Positions 25,739-36,083 are shown, counted from the first letter of the stretch. The stretch is 42,961 bases of DNA from Bacteroidaceae bacterium (GCA_024398405.1 JAKSJE010000007.1:1-42961); one strand, 5' to 3'. Notes: a model not told the origin generated them from the sequence alone. Translations and numbers: made by a program.

Positions 25739-28351
25739 TTAACTATCGATTGTCTGTTGTTCACTATCCAGCGGAGCATCAGCCACTGATTCTGTCTGAT
25801 TATCTGGCTGAGTCTGTTCGAAGAGGTCATCAGGGTTGTCTTCGTGGTCAACCTTGCATACTGATGATATCACATCGTTGCGTTTCTTCAGGTCGATGAA
25901 CTTCACGCCCTGTGTCGCGCGTCCCTGAGTCCGTACCACGGATAGAGCCAGACGGATGGTCACACCGCTCTTGTTGATGATCATAAGGTCATCACTGTCA
26001 GTCACCGATTTGATAGCCACCAGTTTTCCTGTCTTTTCCGTTACGTTGATGGTCTTCACGCCCTTGCCGTTGCGGTTGGTGATACGGTACTCGAAGATTG
26101 AGCTGCGCTTTCCGAAGCCTTGCTCGGAAAGGACAAGGACTGTCGGGAACGAAGGATCGTTCTCCATCTCGGCAATCTGCTCGTCTGTCGGTTCCTCCGG
26201 GAAACCCTCAGGCTTACTCATCGAGATCATGCCGATCACTCGGTCGTCACCATCGTCATCGAGTTTCATGGCCTTTACTCCCGCTGCGCCACGTCCCATT
26301 ACCCTCACACGCTCCTCGTTGAAACGGATAGCGCGGCCGTTCCTGTTGGCTACGAGAATCTCGTCGTGGCCACTGGTGAGCAGCACATCGACGACCTCGT
26401 CACCGTCATGGAGCACGATAGCGATAAGTCCAGTGCTGCGAGGATGTGAGTAGTTCTCGAAGGCTGTCTTCTTTATCATACCCTCACGGGTGCAGAACAC
26501 GAGGTTATGGTTCTTCACGAACTCCTGATCATTGATATCCTTGATACAGATGAACGCAGTCACCTTGTCATCGGAGTCAATGTTCAGCAGGTTCTGTATG
26601 GCGCGTCCCTTGAATGTCTTTGAGCCTTCCGGTATTTCATAGACCTTCATCCAATAGCAACGTCCCTTCTGTGTGAAGAACATCATGGTGTTGTGGCCGG
26701 TAGCCGGATAGATATGCTCAAGGAAGTCAGCCTCACGCGCGGAACCGCCACGGCTTCCCACGCCACCACGCGCCTGAGTGCGGAACTCAACCAGCGGAGT
26801 GCGCTTGATGTATCCAAGATGAGAGACAGTGACCACGCAGGCATCATCCGCATAGAAATCCTCCGGGTTGAAGTTCTGGCTTCCACGAGGATCGATGTAT
26901 GTCTTGCGGTCGTCACCGTATTTCTCCTTCACCTCGATGAGGTCATCCTTCATCACCTTCTTGCAGAGTTCAGGGTCGTCGAGTATCTGTTGGAGATAGG
27001 CGATGAGTCTTTTCAGTTCGTCATACTCCGCACGGAGTTTGTCCTGCATGAGGTTGGTGAGTTGACCGAGACGCATATCGACAATCGCTTTTGCCTGAGC
27101 CTCGTCGAATCCGAAACGTGAGCGCAGATTCTCCTGGGCTTCACCCGGGTTCTTTGAGGACTTGATGATATGTACCACTTCATCTATGTTGTCACTGGCT
27201 ACGATGAGTGCCTCGAGGATATGAGCACGTTCCTCTGCCTTTTTCTTGTCGAACCTCGTACGGCGTATCGTGACATCGTGACGATGTTCCACGAAACATT
27301 GTATGCAGTCCTTAAGGGAGAGTGTGCGAGGACGTTTCTTGACGATGGCGATGCAGTTGACTGAGAAACTGGACTGCAGTTCCGTCATCTTGAAGAGTTT
27401 GTTAAGCACGACGCTGCTGTTGGCATCCTTCTTCAGGTCAATGACGATACGCATTCCCTCACGGTCCGACTCATCATTGACATTGCTGATTCCCTCCACC
27501 TTACCTTCCTTGGCAAGGTCAGCAATACGGCGTATCAGCTCTGCCTTGTTCACATTGTACGGAATCTCGTTGACAATGATTTTCTCATGTTGACCGTCGG
27601 TCTCGAAATCCGTCTTCGACCTGATGACTATCCGGCCTCGGCCGGTATCGTATGCCTCGCGGATTCCGTCGATGCCACAGATGATGCCGCCGGTAGGGAA
27701 GTCCGGACCCTTGATGTACTGCATCAGGCCGTCGGTGTCAATATCAGGGTTGTCGATATACGCCACACATCCGTCAATCACCTCGCCAAGATTATGAGTC
27801 GGTATATTGGTAGCCATACCCACGGCAATGCCGGTGGCTCCGTTGACGAGCAGATTAGGGATTCGTGTGGAGAGAACCGTCGGCTCTGTGTTCGAGTCGT
27901 CATAGGTGAGCTGGAAATCCACTGTGTCTTTATACAGGTCATCCATCATCGCCTCACCCAGTTTCGTAAGACGCGCCTCTGTATAACGCATAGCAGCAGC
28001 GCCGTCTCCATCCACCGAGCCGAAGTTACCCTGACCATCGACCAGAGTGTAACGCATCGCCCAAGGCTGAGCAAGACGGACAAGGGCTCCATAGACAGAA
28101 GAGTCGCCATGTGGGTGGTACTTACCAAGTACGTCACCGACTATGCGGGCGCTCTTCTTTGTTGCTTTATCGCTTGTGATACCCTGTTCAAGCATGTCGA
28201 AGAGAATTCGGCGGTGAACAGGCTTGAATCCATCTCTGACATCAGGCAGAGCGCGTGCGACAATCACCGACATGGAGTAGTCGATATACGACGACTTCAT
28301 GGTTTCGTTGATGTCAACTTTAATAATCCGGTCTTGATCTAATACTTCCAT
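25739..28351 (-). CDS. gyrA: DNA gyrase subunit A
   Basis: Gyrase A makes the double-strand break through which gyrase introduces negative supercoils. The N-terminal half is classic: [33 protein letters not shown], and [10 protein letters not shown] with catalytic Tyr123 (E. coli Y122). The C-terminal pinwheel repeats run to about residue 840, then an acidic, Gln/Asp-rich tail. Quinolone-region positions: Ser84 aligns with E. coli S83, but Gly88 occupies the place of D87. The GyrA box reads QARGGVG, less basic than E. coli QRRGGKG. Both may be normal for this lineage. The length (870) is typical. A consensus promoter lies upstream and a TPR gene follows. Confidence 0.97.
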   Translation of the reverse strand: MEVLDQDRIIKVDINETMKSSYIDYSMSVIVARALPDVRDGFKPVHRRILFDMLEQGITSDKATKKSARIVGDVLGKYHPHGDSSVYGALVRLAQPWAMRYTLVDGQGNFGSVDGDGAAAMRYTEARLTKLGEAMMDDLYKDTVDFQLTYDDSNTEPTVLSTRIPNLLVNGATGIAVGMATNIPTHNLGEVIDGCVAYIDNPDIDTDGLMQYIKGPDFPTGGIICGIDGIREAYDTGRGRIVIRSKTDFETDGQHEKIIVNEIPYNVNKAELIRRIADLAKEGKVEGISNVNDESDREGMRIVIDLKKDANSSVVLNKLFKMTELQSSFSVNCIAIVKKRPRTLSLKDCIQCFVEHRHDVTIRRTRFDKKKAEERAHILEALIVASDNIDEVVHIIKSSKNPGEAQENLRSRFGFDEAQAKAIVDMRLGQLTNLMQDKLRAEYDELKRLIAYLQQILDDPELCKKVMKDDLIEVKEKYGDDRKTYIDPRGSQNFNPEDFYADDACVVTVSHLGYIKRTPLVEFRTQARGGVGSRGGSAREADFLEHIYPATGHNTMMFFTQKGRCYWMKVYEIPEGSKTFKGRAIQNLLNIDSDDKVTAFICIKDINDQEFVKNHNLVFCTREGMIKKTAFENYSHPRSTGLIAIVLHDGDEVVDVLLTSGHDEILVANRNGRAIRFNEERVRVMGRGAAGVKAMKLDDDGDDRVIGMISMSKPEGFPEEPTDEQIAEMENDPSFPTVLVLSEQGFGKRSSIFEYRITNRNGKGVKTINVTEKTGKLVAIKSVTDSDDLMIINKSGVTIRLALSVVRTQGRATQGVKFIDLKKRNDVISSVCKVDHEDNPDDLFEQTQPDNQTESVADAPLDSEQQTIDS

Positions 28352-28441
28352 TTTCTGTATTTATGTGATTAATGTCTTTTTGGTCTCAGCGTCCGAATCA
28401 CCCCACATCATCGGATTATCCGTCCACCCACTATAATGACG

Positions 28442-28472
28442 CAAATTTAGCAAAAAAAAACGACTCCACAAA
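28442..28472 (-). promoter_or_regulatory. Promoter of gyrA
   Basis: Read on the minus strand: TTTG (28472-28469), a 19-base spacer, then TAAATTTG (28449-28442), a full consensus match. Transcription would start near 28436, giving a leader of about 85 bases. It sits immediately after the secA terminator. Confidence 0.82.
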
Positions 28473-28477
28473 ATAAA

Positions 28478-28518
28478 GAATCCAAAAATCAGGCTAAAAG
28501 AAGCCCATTTTTGGATTC
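28478..28518 (-). terminator. Terminator of the lnb-secA operon
   Basis: GAATCCAAAAAT (28478-28489) pairs with ATTTTTGGATTC (28507-28518), with an inner GGCT/AGCC pair. On the minus strand the hairpin is followed by TTTATTTTG. It lies 33 bases past the secA stop and ends only six bases before the gyrA -33 element, so it insulates gyrA from secA transcription. Confidence 0.88.
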
Positions 28519-28550
28519 CGTGTTGTTTTCCGAGGGGGTGTCGGTGAGTG

Positions 28551-31500
28551 TCACACAACGCCCCTACCGTGACAATTCTTATATTTGAGTCCTGAGCCAC
28601 ATGGGCAAGGGTCATTCCTGCCTATCTTCGGTCCATGGTTCACGACCGGCTGGTTTGCCTGACGGGCGCGCGTGTCACCGCCCGCAGCACGTTGCATTGC
28701 TTTCTGGACCTCCGACGGCTCATTATAATCCTGACGTGTCTCCCGTACCTGCTGACTGGTCTGGCGCGCCTGCTGACGTTTCTCGTCAGCGGCGGCTTCC
28801 TGTTCCGTAGTCACCACCGGGAGCGACACGCGCATAAGGACGGAGATAGTACCATCATTGATCTCGTTGATCATATTGTCGAAGAGGTTGACGGACTCAA
28901 GCTTGAAGATAAGCAATGGGTCTTTCTGTTCGTAGCTGGCGTTCTGGACGGAATGTTTCAGTTCGTCAAGCTGACGTAGGTTCTCCTGCCATGCCTCATC
29001 GATGATGTGTAGCAGTATGAGTTTCTCGAAATTTACGAAGATGTTATTGCCTTTGCTTTCGTATGCCTCGCGAAGGTTGACGGCGATCTGGTAGTTCCGG
29101 CGCCCGTCGGTCAGAGGCACGAGGATATTCTCGTACTGAGCGCCACGAGTCTCATATACGTCCTTTATCACAGGCCATGCGTTGGCTGCCACACGCTCAC
29201 CACGTGCCTTGAAATGCTCAAGCACGCTGTCATAGGCCTTGTCGCACAGCTTATCCTTGTTGGCCGTCTCGAAATCGACACTCGTGAACGGCACCTCCAT
29301 GGCAAACAGTCTGAGGAAGTCTTCCTTGCAACCCACGAAGTCATTGTTGTAAATCACCTTGCTCACACGATCCCAGATGATGTTGGAGATGTCCATGCCG
29401 ATTCGCTCACCCATCAAGGCATGGCGTCGGCGTTCATAGATCACCTTACGCTGTTTGTTCATCACGTCATCGTACTCGAGCAGTCGCTTACGCACACCGA
29501 AGTTGTTCTCCTCGACCTTCTTCTGGGCACGTTCGATGGACTTGTTGATCATCGAGTGTTCTATCACCTCACCCTCTTCAATGCCAAGACGGTCCATGAC
29601 CTTCGAGATACGGTCTCCGGCAAAGAGTCGCATCAGTTTGTCTTCGAGTGACACATAGAACACAGACGAGCCCGGGTCTCCCTGTCGGCCGGAACGGCCT
29701 CGGAGCTGACGGTCAACACGGCGGCTCTCATGGCGTTCGGTGCCTATGATGGCGAGACCACCTGCCTGCTTGACCTCTGGCGAGAGTTTGATATCGGTAC
29801 CACGACCCGCCATGTTCGTCGCGATGGTGACGGTGCTGGTCTGACCGGCGTCCTTCACGATGTCTGCCTCACGGGCATGCAACTTGGCATTGAGGACGTT
29901 GTGACGGATTTTCTTCATGTCGAGCATCTTCGACAAGAGTTGTGAGATCTCGACTGAGGTCGTGCCCACGAGCACCGGACGTCCCTCGGCGACGAGGCGT
30001 TCCACCTCCTCGATGACTGCCTTGTACTTCTCGCGGTTCGTCTTATAGACCCGGTCGTTCATGTCGTTCCTTATGACAGGGACATTGGTAGGTATCTCGA
30101 CCACATCGAGTTTATAAATATCCCAGAACTCACCGGCCTCGGTGATGGCGGTACCGGTCATGCCCGCCAGTTTGTGGTACATACGGAAATAGTTCTGGAG
30201 CGTGATTGTCGCATATGTCTGGGTGGCGGCCTCCACCTTCACCCTTTCCTTGGCCTCGACTGCCTGATGCAGACCGTCTGACCATCTGCGCCCCTCCATG
30301 ATACGGCCGGTCTGCTCATCGACAATCTTCACCTCGCCATCCATGACGACATAGTCATCATCAATCTCGAACATGGTATATGCCTTGAGAAGCTGCTGCA
30401 TCGTATGGACGCGCTCGCTCTTCACCGCGTAGTCCTGAAGCAGTTCGTCCTTCTTCTGCAGACGTTCCTCTTCCGGCAGTCCAGAGGACTCCAGTTGTGA
30501 GAGCTGGGTAGTTATGTCAGGGAGCACGAAGAAATCGTCATCGTTCACGATCGAGGCGATGAGCTGGTTGCCCTTGTCCGTCATCTCTACCGACTTCTGC
30601 TTCTCGTCAACGACGAAGAAGAGCGGATCGGTCGCCTCCGGCATACGGCGGTTGTTGTTCTCCATATACACCTCTTCTATCTTCAGAAGACCTGTCTTGA
30701 CTCCTGGCTCTGAGAGATACTTGATGAGGGCTTTGTTCTTAGGCAGTGACTTGTATGCGCGGAAGAGCGAGAGGAAACCCGCCTCCACATCCTTGTCGTT
30801 GTCGGAGTCAATCAGTTTCTTTGCCTCCGAGAGGTATTGCGTGGTTTGTTTCTTCTGAGCCTCCACCAGTTTCTCGATGTAAGGACAGAACTGCTCGAAC
30901 ATCTGGTCATCACCCTTAGGCACGGGACCGGAGATGATGAGCGGTGTCCGGGCATCGTCAATCAGCACTGAGTCCACCTCATCGACGATGGCGAAGTTAT
31001 GCTTGCGCTGAACCAGGTCCTCCGGCTTCATCGCCATGTTGTCACGGAGGTAGTCGAAACCGAACTCATTGTTCGTACCGTATGTCACGTCGGCGAGATA
31101 TGCCTCACGGCGGGCATGTGAATTGGGCTGGTGCTTGTCGATGCAATCGACGTTCATCTCGTGGAACAGGAAGACTGGCGAGTTCCACTCGGAGTCACGC
31201 TTCGCGAGATAGTCGTTGACCGTGACCACGTGGACTCCATTACCCGTCAGGGCATTGAGGAAGACTGGGAGGATGGACGTCAGTGTCTTACCCTCACCCG
31301 TCATCATCTCGGCGATTTTTCCCTGATGCAGCACCACGCCGCCGAACAGCTGGCAGTCGTATGGTATCCAAATGTTAGGCGCACCGTCGAACACCTCGTG
31401 GATGACCACCTTGTCATCCTTAATCTCCATGATGCCATGGTAACGCCCCACGGCATCGCGGTCGAAGTCGGTGGCGGTCAGGGTAAGACCGTCCTCCGGA

Positions 31501-31877
31501 TTCGGGTTCTCACGGAAACGGCGGCAGGTGTCCTTCACTATCGCATAGACGGTCGGAAGTATCTCGTCCAGTTTCTTGTCAAAGGCCTTGAGCACTTCCT
31601 CCTCGAGTTTGTCAACCTTCTCGAACAACGGCGCGCGGTTCTGTATCTCGGTCTTCTCGATCTGAGCTTTCACCTCGTCGATTTCCTTGCGCAATTCCGT
31701 AGCGCACTCCTGGACCTCACGTTTGATCTCACGCGTCTTCTGCCTGAGCTCGTCGTTCGTCAAGGCGGCGAACTGTGGATATATCCTATTCACTTCTTCC
31801 ACTACCGGCCTGATGGCACGGATATCCCTCTGTGCCTTGTTGCCGAACAGTGCGGTCATAAAATCATTAAATCCCAT
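28551..31877 (-). CDS. secA: Preprotein translocase ATPase SecA (1,108 aa)
   Basis: SecA drives preproteins through SecYEG by ATP hydrolysis. Walker A is MTGEGKT (192-198) and the Walker B/DEAD region is DEVDSVLID (299-307). [14 protein letters not shown] and the [16 protein letters not shown] motif of helicase domain 2 are intact. The C-terminus [17 protein letters not shown] is the zinc-binding CxCx8CH motif. At 1,108 residues it is about 200 longer than E. coli SecA. The extra length includes a charged helical insertion at about 55-110, which I take as a normal Bacteroidota feature. It starts 18 bases after lnb and shares its transcript. Confidence 0.97.
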   Translation of the reverse strand: MGFNDFMTALFGNKAQRDIRAIRPVVEEVNRIYPQFAALTNDELRQKTREIKREVQECATELRKEIDEVKAQIEKTEIQNRAPLFEKVDKLEEEVLKAFDKKLDEILPTVYAIVKDTCRRFRENPNPEDGLTLTATDFDRDAVGRYHGIMEIKDDKVVIHEVFDGAPNIWIPYDCQLFGGVVLHQGKIAEMMTGEGKTLTSILPVFLNALTGNGVHVVTVNDYLAKRDSEWNSPVFLFHEMNVDCIDKHQPNSHARREAYLADVTYGTNNEFGFDYLRDNMAMKPEDLVQRKHNFAIVDEVDSVLIDDARTPLIISGPVPKGDDQMFEQFCPYIEKLVEAQKKQTTQYLSEAKKLIDSDNDKDVEAGFLSLFRAYKSLPKNKALIKYLSEPGVKTGLLKIEEVYMENNNRRMPEATDPLFFVVDEKQKSVEMTDKGNQLIASIVNDDDFFVLPDITTQLSQLESSGLPEEERLQKKDELLQDYAVKSERVHTMQQLLKAYTMFEIDDDYVVMDGEVKIVDEQTGRIMEGRRWSDGLHQAVEAKERVKVEAATQTYATITLQNYFRMYHKLAGMTGTAITEAGEFWDIYKLDVVEIPTNVPVIRNDMNDRVYKTNREKYKAVIEEVERLVAEGRPVLVGTTSVEISQLLSKMLDMKKIRHNVLNAKLHAREADIVKDAGQTSTVTIATNMAGRGTDIKLSPEVKQAGGLAIIGTERHESRRVDRQLRGRSGRQGDPGSSVFYVSLEDKLMRLFAGDRISKVMDRLGIEEGEVIEHSMINKSIERAQKKVEENNFGVRKRLLEYDDVMNKQRKVIYERRRHALMGERIGMDISNIIWDRVSKVIYNNDFVGCKEDFLRLFAMEVPFTSVDFETANKDKLCDKAYDSVLEHFKARGERVAANAWPVIKDVYETRGAQYENILVPLTDGRRNYQIAVNLREAYESKGNNIFVNFEKLILLHIIDEAWQENLRQLDELKHSVQNASYEQKDPLLIFKLESVNLFDNMINEINDGTISVLMRVSLPVVTTEQEAAADEKRQQARQTSQQVRETRQDYNEPSEVQKAMQRAAGGDTRARQANQPVVNHGPKIGRNDPCPCGSGLKYKNCHGRGVV

Positions 31878-31895
31878 ATTCTTATCTATTTATCA

Positions 31896-33161
31896 TTATT
31901 TTCTTATTCCTGACACTTTGCCGGTTATCATCCAGCTCATTATCCTCACGAACAAAATACATACCAAAAAATGCATAGCCCCGTTCACATGCTGGCCTGA
32001 GAGGAACAAAGCCAGTTCCTGACACAGCAACAGCAGAGACAAGCCCCAGAGCAGCGCGGTATTCCTGCGCCTTCTCACTATCAGAGGTATCAGTCCGAGC
32101 ACCAGCGGATTGAAGACAATCACCCATAGGTTCGTGGATGTCCCCGGATGGTCCGACAGGAAGAAGAGAAAGGCCACGAGACATCCCGCCAGTCCTATCA
32201 GAGCCACTACCGACACGTCAATCCAGACGAATATCCTGCCACGGCGCATCTCGAGTGCCGATGCCGCAAAGGCCGCCGCAAGCATGACTATCATCAGCAC
32301 AAGGGGCTGGTCCACCGGATCCTCCCGGCCGCACTCACGCCCGGAGACTGGATAGAGCACCTCCGAGACCAACGGCCTCTCGCTTCCGTCATCCGCCACT
32401 ATCACGGCACTGTCAAGCTCATGCTGATACACCTGCGGAATGAACATACGGGCATCTCTCGTGTCGAGGAGCCTGTCAATCTCGCTTCCGAGTATCAGGT
32501 CCAGCCCGAACGTAATCCATGAGTTGACCTTGGTGTAGTCGCCGAGAATCTCCCGTGCGGAACGCGGTGCGCCGGGCGCACGGTACTCCACCCTACCCTC
32601 GACGGCATTCTCTATGACTTCCTTGGCGCGGTTGGTGCAGTTATAGTAGAGCCAGTTGTATCGGTACATACGGTTCTCGGGAAGTATGTTATGCTTGAGG
32701 AAGTCGAACACCCGTCTCTTCTCACTTCGGTTCAGGTTGAGCACCTGCTCGATGCCAAGCCGGCCTTCCTTTCCGAGGTCGCCGAAGAACATGCCGCTTG
32801 GCTCAGCGGCAAGGACGTAGTCGGTCTCACCCTTCAGGAAACGATACACGAACCTGTCGGAACGGAAGTTGAAAGCGCCGTAGTTGAATATCCAGTCACA
32901 CACCTCCGTGTAGCCGGTGCGGAGCGAGTCCGTGGCGCGCGCTTCCCTGACCCGTATGGCGGTATGGCCGAACAAAGTGTACATATCATCACCCGGGGCG
33001 CATGTCACGATGCTTATGGTCAGGGAATCACCGTACTGGGCCACAGACCTCAGCGGACCCAACGACAGGAGGGCAATCAGCAGGCACACGACGGAACGAC
33101 GTGCCACGAAGCCACTTTTTGTGCCTCGTTCGCTGAGATATATGCCATTTTTCACTCCCAT
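31896..33161 (-). CDS. lnb: Lnb-family (DUF4105) membrane protein, probable lipoprotein N-acyltransferase
   Basis: The start is ATG at 33161 (MGVKNG); the frame extends to a TTG two codons earlier. A signal/anchor segment (SVVCLLIALLSLGPLRSVAQ) precedes a periplasmic domain with MYTLFGHTAIRV, DWIFNYGAFNF and YNWLYYNCTNRAKEVIE. These are hallmarks of DUF4105, now named for Lnb, the enzyme that adds the third acyl chain to lipoproteins in Bacteroides. The His of GHTAIR and Cys of NCTN are the likely catalytic pair (inference). The C-terminal third has about five hydrophobic segments. Gene and function are assigned by family; DUF4105 members may not all be acyltransferases. It is the first gene of an lnb-secA operon. 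Confidence 0.75.
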   Translation of the reverse strand: MGVKNGIYLSERGTKSGFVARRSVVCLLIALLSLGPLRSVAQYGDSLTISIVTCAPGDDMYTLFGHTAIRVREARATDSLRTGYTEVCDWIFNYGAFNFRSDRFVYRFLKGETDYVLAAEPSGMFFGDLGKEGRLGIEQVLNLNRSEKRRVFDFLKHNILPENRMYRYNWLYYNCTNRAKEVIENAVEGRVEYRAPGAPRSAREILGDYTKVNSWITFGLDLILGSEIDRLLDTRDARMFIPQVYQHELDSAVIVADDGSERPLVSEVLYPVSGRECGREDPVDQPLVLMIVMLAAAFAASALEMRRGRIFVWIDVSVVALIGLAGCLVAFLFFLSDHPGTSTNLWVIVFNPLVLGLIPLIVRRRRNTALLWGLSLLLLCQELALFLSGQHVNGAMHFLVCILFVRIMSWMITGKVSGIRK

Positions 33162-33184
33162 TTTCAAATTCGCTCCATACCAAA

Positions 33185-33215
33185 TTGCAAATTTAACAAA
33201 AAAGTACTACATTTG
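33185..33215 (+). promoter_or_regulatory. Promoter of the oxidoreductase gene
   Basis: TTG at 33185-33187, a 20-base spacer and TACATTTG at 33208-33215. Transcription would start near 33221, 19 bases before the ATG at 33240. The element overlaps the opposing lnb promoter. Confidence 0.78.
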
Positions 33216-33218
33216 CAA
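33188..33218 (-). promoter_or_regulatory. Promoter of the lnb-secA operon
   Basis: Read on the minus strand: TTG (33218-33216), a 20-base spacer and TAAATTTG (33195-33188). Transcription would start near 33182, about 20 bases before the lnb ATG. Its spacer contains the -7 box of the oxidoreductase promoter. Confidence 0.75.
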
Positions 33219-33239
33219 GCGCAAAACAAAAAGATTGGG

Positions 33240-34232
33240 ATGAAACCACTAAAAAACGTACGTTGGGGCTTCATTGGATGCGGAGAAGTGACCGAAAAGA
33301 AAAGCGGACCGGCTTTCAGCCTCGTGTCCGGCTCGGAGGTCACGGCTGTGATGAGTCGCGACAAGGAGAAGGCGCGTTCCTATGCCCACAGGCACGGAAT
33401 ACGCCACTACTGCAACGACCCCATAGAACTGATCGAGAATCCCGACGTCAACGCCGTCTATATCGCCACACCACCGTCATCCCACGCCACCTTCTCCATG
33501 ATGGCTCTCAGGGCGGGAAAGCCTGCCTATGTCGAGAAACCGTTGGCATCCGGCTACGAGGACTGCCTGAGGGTCAACAAACTCTCCGAGGAGACCGGCA
33601 TCCCCTGCTTCGTCGCATACTACCGCCGCTACCTGCCCTATTTCCAGAAAGTCAAGGAACTGGCTCTGTCGGGGGCAATCGGCAAGATACTGAACGTACA
33701 GATACGCTTCGCGGTACCGCCCCGGGAACTCGACTACAACACCAAGAACCTGCCATGGCGCCTGCAGCCCGACATAGCCGGCGCCGGCGGATACTTCTAC
33801 GACCTCGCGTCACACCAGATTGACCTATTGCAGTACATGTTCGGCAACATCATCGAAGCTGAGGGCTACGGCATGAACATGCTGGGATTGTATGAGGTGG
33901 AGGACACAATCAACGCCTGTTTCAAGTTCGACAACGGACTCACAGGCTCTGGCAGCTGGTGCTTCGTGGCTCACGACTCCGCCCGGACTGACCGCATCGA
34001 GATCTTCGGCGACAAAGGAATGATATGCTTCTCCGTGTTCGACTACACGCCAGTGGCGCTACACACGCGGGACGGCCGTCAGGAGTTCATCATCCCGAAC
34101 CCGCCACACGTACAACTGCCGCTCATCGAGAAGATAGTCGCCGACCTGCGAGGCGGCGAGAAATGCGACTGCACCTCCGTCAGCGCCACAGGAGCCAACT
34201 GGGTGATGGACAAGATACTGATTCAGAATTGA
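33240..34232 (+). CDS. Gfo/Idh/MocA-family NAD(P)-dependent oxidoreductase (330 aa)
   Basis: The start is ATG at 33240 (MKPLKNVRWG), 19 bases past the predicted transcription start. The same frame stays open upstream to 32691, but that part is antisense to lnb and precedes the promoter. The N-terminal Rossmann fold shows WGFIGCGEV, the VYIATPPSSHA strand and AYVEKPLA, with the EKP lysine of this family. A C-terminal substrate domain follows, with GGYFYDLASHQIDLLQYMFG, where the D-x-x-x-H pair is expected to act in catalysis. Substrates of the family are mainly sugars and inositols; nothing here fixes which. The stop codon overlaps the start of the next gene. Confidence 0.9.
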   Translation: MKPLKNVRWGFIGCGEVTEKKSGPAFSLVSGSEVTAVMSRDKEKARSYAHRHGIRHYCNDPIELIENPDVNAVYIATPPSSHATFSMMALRAGKPAYVEKPLASGYEDCLRVNKLSEETGIPCFVAYYRRYLPYFQKVKELALSGAIGKILNVQIRFAVPPRELDYNTKNLPWRLQPDIAGAGGYFYDLASHQIDLLQYMFGNIIEAEGYGMNMLGLYEVEDTINACFKFDNGLTGSGSWCFVAHDSARTDRIEIFGDKGMICFSVFDYTPVALHTRDGRQEFIIPNPPHVQLPLIEKIVADLRGGEKCDCTSVSATGANWVMDKILIQN

Positions 34233-35344
34233 GCAAGAGGCGACACATATACATCATGGCCGTAATGACGGCTCTATCAGCATCGGCATGGGGACAGGCG
34301 ACCGACTCCATCGCCGCCTGGCCATCACTGACCGAACAGAACGGCAAAAAGCCGTTCAAGCCGCTCACATGGGCAATCAACACCATGGACAAAATCACGG
34401 AGTTCCTACAGGGATGCGACACCACATACATAACACCACAGAAGTATGAGTTCACCACACAAGCCGAACTGAGCTATTTCCATGATTACTACTACATGAG
34501 CTCCACTTTCTCAAACGAGAGGAAGAACATGACCCTACAGTCAGGCAATCCGCTATCCATCGGAGCCTACATCTACTGGGGACCGTTCGGCTTCGGACAC
34601 TCATGGAACCTCGAGGACATCGGGAAGTCTTCGTCACAGTCGAACGGTAACGGTTACAGAAACGTCTTCATGCTCAACACGGCACGCATCATCGCCGAAG
34701 TCTATACATTCCGATCTGGCAAGAGCGCGGAATTCACCAACATCACAGGAGTCAAACTGGACGGCGACACCCACTTCTCCGGACTGAGGTCCAGATGCTT
34801 CGGCTTCAACGCACACTACATCTTCAACAACCGGCACTACTCATGGCCAGCGGCATTCGGGGAGAACGCAGTGCAGAGGAAGGCTGCCGGAACGTTCATG
34901 GCGGGTGTGTCATACAACGACATGGATGTTAACTTCGACAAGGACATGCTTGACCCCGGCATAGCGGCACAGATAGACACGACACTGCTGTTCGACAAAG
35001 TCAACTACACCGACTACGGCATAAGTCTCGGCTACAGCTACAACTGGCCCTTCGCGAAAAACTGCCTACTTGCGGTCTCAGTAATACCGACATTGGGATA
35101 TCGCAAGAGCAACGTCCTCAGCAACGACTACGACTACAGCGTGCTCGACCAGATCAGCTCCGACCTGTTCTTCAGGACAAGCCTGTTCTGGAACAACACC
35201 AAGTACTTCTCAGGACTCGTGCTCGACCTACACACCTATTCCTATCGAGAGGAGAAGTTCGGCCTCACCAACACTTACGGAACTCTCAAGTTCATCCTCG
35301 GCTTCAACTTCCTCAAGAAGGCCAAGTACAAGACACGAAAATGA
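34229..35344 (+). CDS. DUF4421-like outer-membrane beta-barrel protein (371 aa)
   Basis: The likely start is TTG at 34229, which shares TTGA with the stop of the oxidoreductase gene and gives the signal peptide (M)SKRRHIYIMAVMTALSASAWGQ. The ATG at 34256 would remove the basic n-region. The mature protein alternates short aromatic strands (FGFGHSWNLEDI, YRNVFMLNTARI, FGFNAHYIFNN, YGISLGYSYNWPF, FSGLVLDLHTYSYREEKFG), as in DUF4421 family barrels. Function is unknown. Stop/start overlap implies translational coupling to the oxidoreductase. Confidence 0.75.
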   Translation: MSKRRHIYIMAVMTALSASAWGQATDSIAAWPSLTEQNGKKPFKPLTWAINTMDKITEFLQGCDTTYITPQKYEFTTQAELSYFHDYYYMSSTFSNERKNMTLQSGNPLSIGAYIYWGPFGFGHSWNLEDIGKSSSQSNGNGYRNVFMLNTARIIAEVYTFRSGKSAEFTNITGVKLDGDTHFSGLRSRCFGFNAHYIFNNRHYSWPAAFGENAVQRKAAGTFMAGVSYNDMDVNFDKDMLDPGIAAQIDTTLLFDKVNYTDYGISLGYSYNWPFAKNCLLAVSVIPTLGYRKSNVLSNDYDYSVLDQISSDLFFRTSLFWNNTKYFSGLVLDLHTYSYREEKFGLTNTYGTLKFILGFNFLKKAKYKTRK

Positions 35345-35363
35345 CCAGACACAGGATGGTGTG

Positions 35364-35397
35364 CGGCATCGGGAAATAACATATTCCCACATTGCCG
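35364..35397 (+). terminator. Hairpin after the DUF4421 gene, weak terminator
   Basis: Two stacked stems, CGGCA/TGCCG (35364-35368, 35393-35397) and GGGAA/TTCCC (35371-35375, 35384-35388), lie 20 bases after the stop. There is no T-run, so termination is tentative. Confidence 0.45.
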
Positions 35398-35693
35398 ACA
35401 TCACAGACCAGCAAATGTCAAAATTTGTCAACCGATTTCTCGTAACATCACCATTGTTAGTTGGTTATGTTTTCGGGGGGCAGAGGGGGCACTTCGCTCT
35501 ATAACTTTCGCGAGAAATGGGAAAAAGATTGCCCCCTCCTACCCCATCGCGACCGACCATGCGCCCCACGCCATTCCTCTTACACCTTATATTACTATGC
35601 ACCTTCATTCCATTTACCCCTTACACCTTGTCATCATACGACACGGCCTGACAAACCACGAAACGCGAATCCTGAAAAATTCTTCTCAAATTC
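35398..35693. other. Intergenic region with a 9-bp inverted repeat, no gene
   Basis: About 300 bases without a convincing gene. GAGGGGGCA at 35483-35491 and TGCCCCCTC at 35530-35538 form a perfect inverted repeat with a 38-base loop. The short frames at 35461-35721 and 35597-35830 have no start context and no recognisable protein features. Confidence 0.55.
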
Positions 35694-35726
35694 TTGCATA
35701 TATTCAGATTTTATTTGCTAACTTTG
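35694..35726 (+). promoter_or_regulatory. Promoter of the structured leader RNA
   Basis: TAACTTTG at 35719-35726 is a perfect -7 box. TTG at 35694-35696 is 22 bases upstream, slightly long. Transcription would start near 35732, exactly at the first hairpin of the leader and 459 bases before the next coding start. Confidence 0.65.
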
Positions 35727-35924
35727 CAAACGGATATTTCGGTATCCCTTATTCTCTGTCCACGCCGAGCCTCTGTGCTTGGTTCTCCATTCGTCAGAGG
35801 AGGATGGGAGGGAGTGAGAATAAGACATAGATAAGGCGTTTACTTGGCGCTTTGTTCCTGACGCATCGTAATCTCGCAAATTACATATTCCTGTCTCGAA
35901 CATAGCAACGGTAGATGACCCGGG

Positions 35925-35940
35925 TGTGATATGTATCACA
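35925..35940. promoter_or_regulatory. Perfect 16-bp palindrome TGTGA-N6-TCACA
   Basis: TGTGATATGTATCACA equals the classical CRP half-site pair with its 6-base spacer. It lies about 195 bases downstream of the predicted transcription start, inside the leader, so it may be a repressor-type operator or simply an RNA hairpin. Confidence 0.45.
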
Positions 35941-36083
35941 GCCATTGGTGTATCCCGGCCTCATGGACTGTCTCTCTGACTCAGTCCGTGTCGGCATTGT
36001 TACATCATGTGGTACGTTGTCATATCGGCGTGGGCTCTGACGTTGTCTGTTCAACAGGATAAGGCAATGCGAGAGCCTCGATG

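Noticed and set aside
27587..28342. 251-codon plus frame antisense to gyrA
   Set aside because: Fully overlaps the conserved catalytic part of gyrA.
31131..31913. 260-codon plus frame antisense to secA
   Set aside because: Overlaps SecA's conserved N-terminal region; no own signals.
32691..33239. 183-codon N-terminal extension of the oxidoreductase
   Set aside because: Antisense to lnb and upstream of the gene's promoter; the Rossmann fold begins right after ATG 33240.
35461..35830. Two short plus frames in the intergenic region
   Set aside because: No motif and unsuitable starts; the second crosses the leader promoter and first helices.
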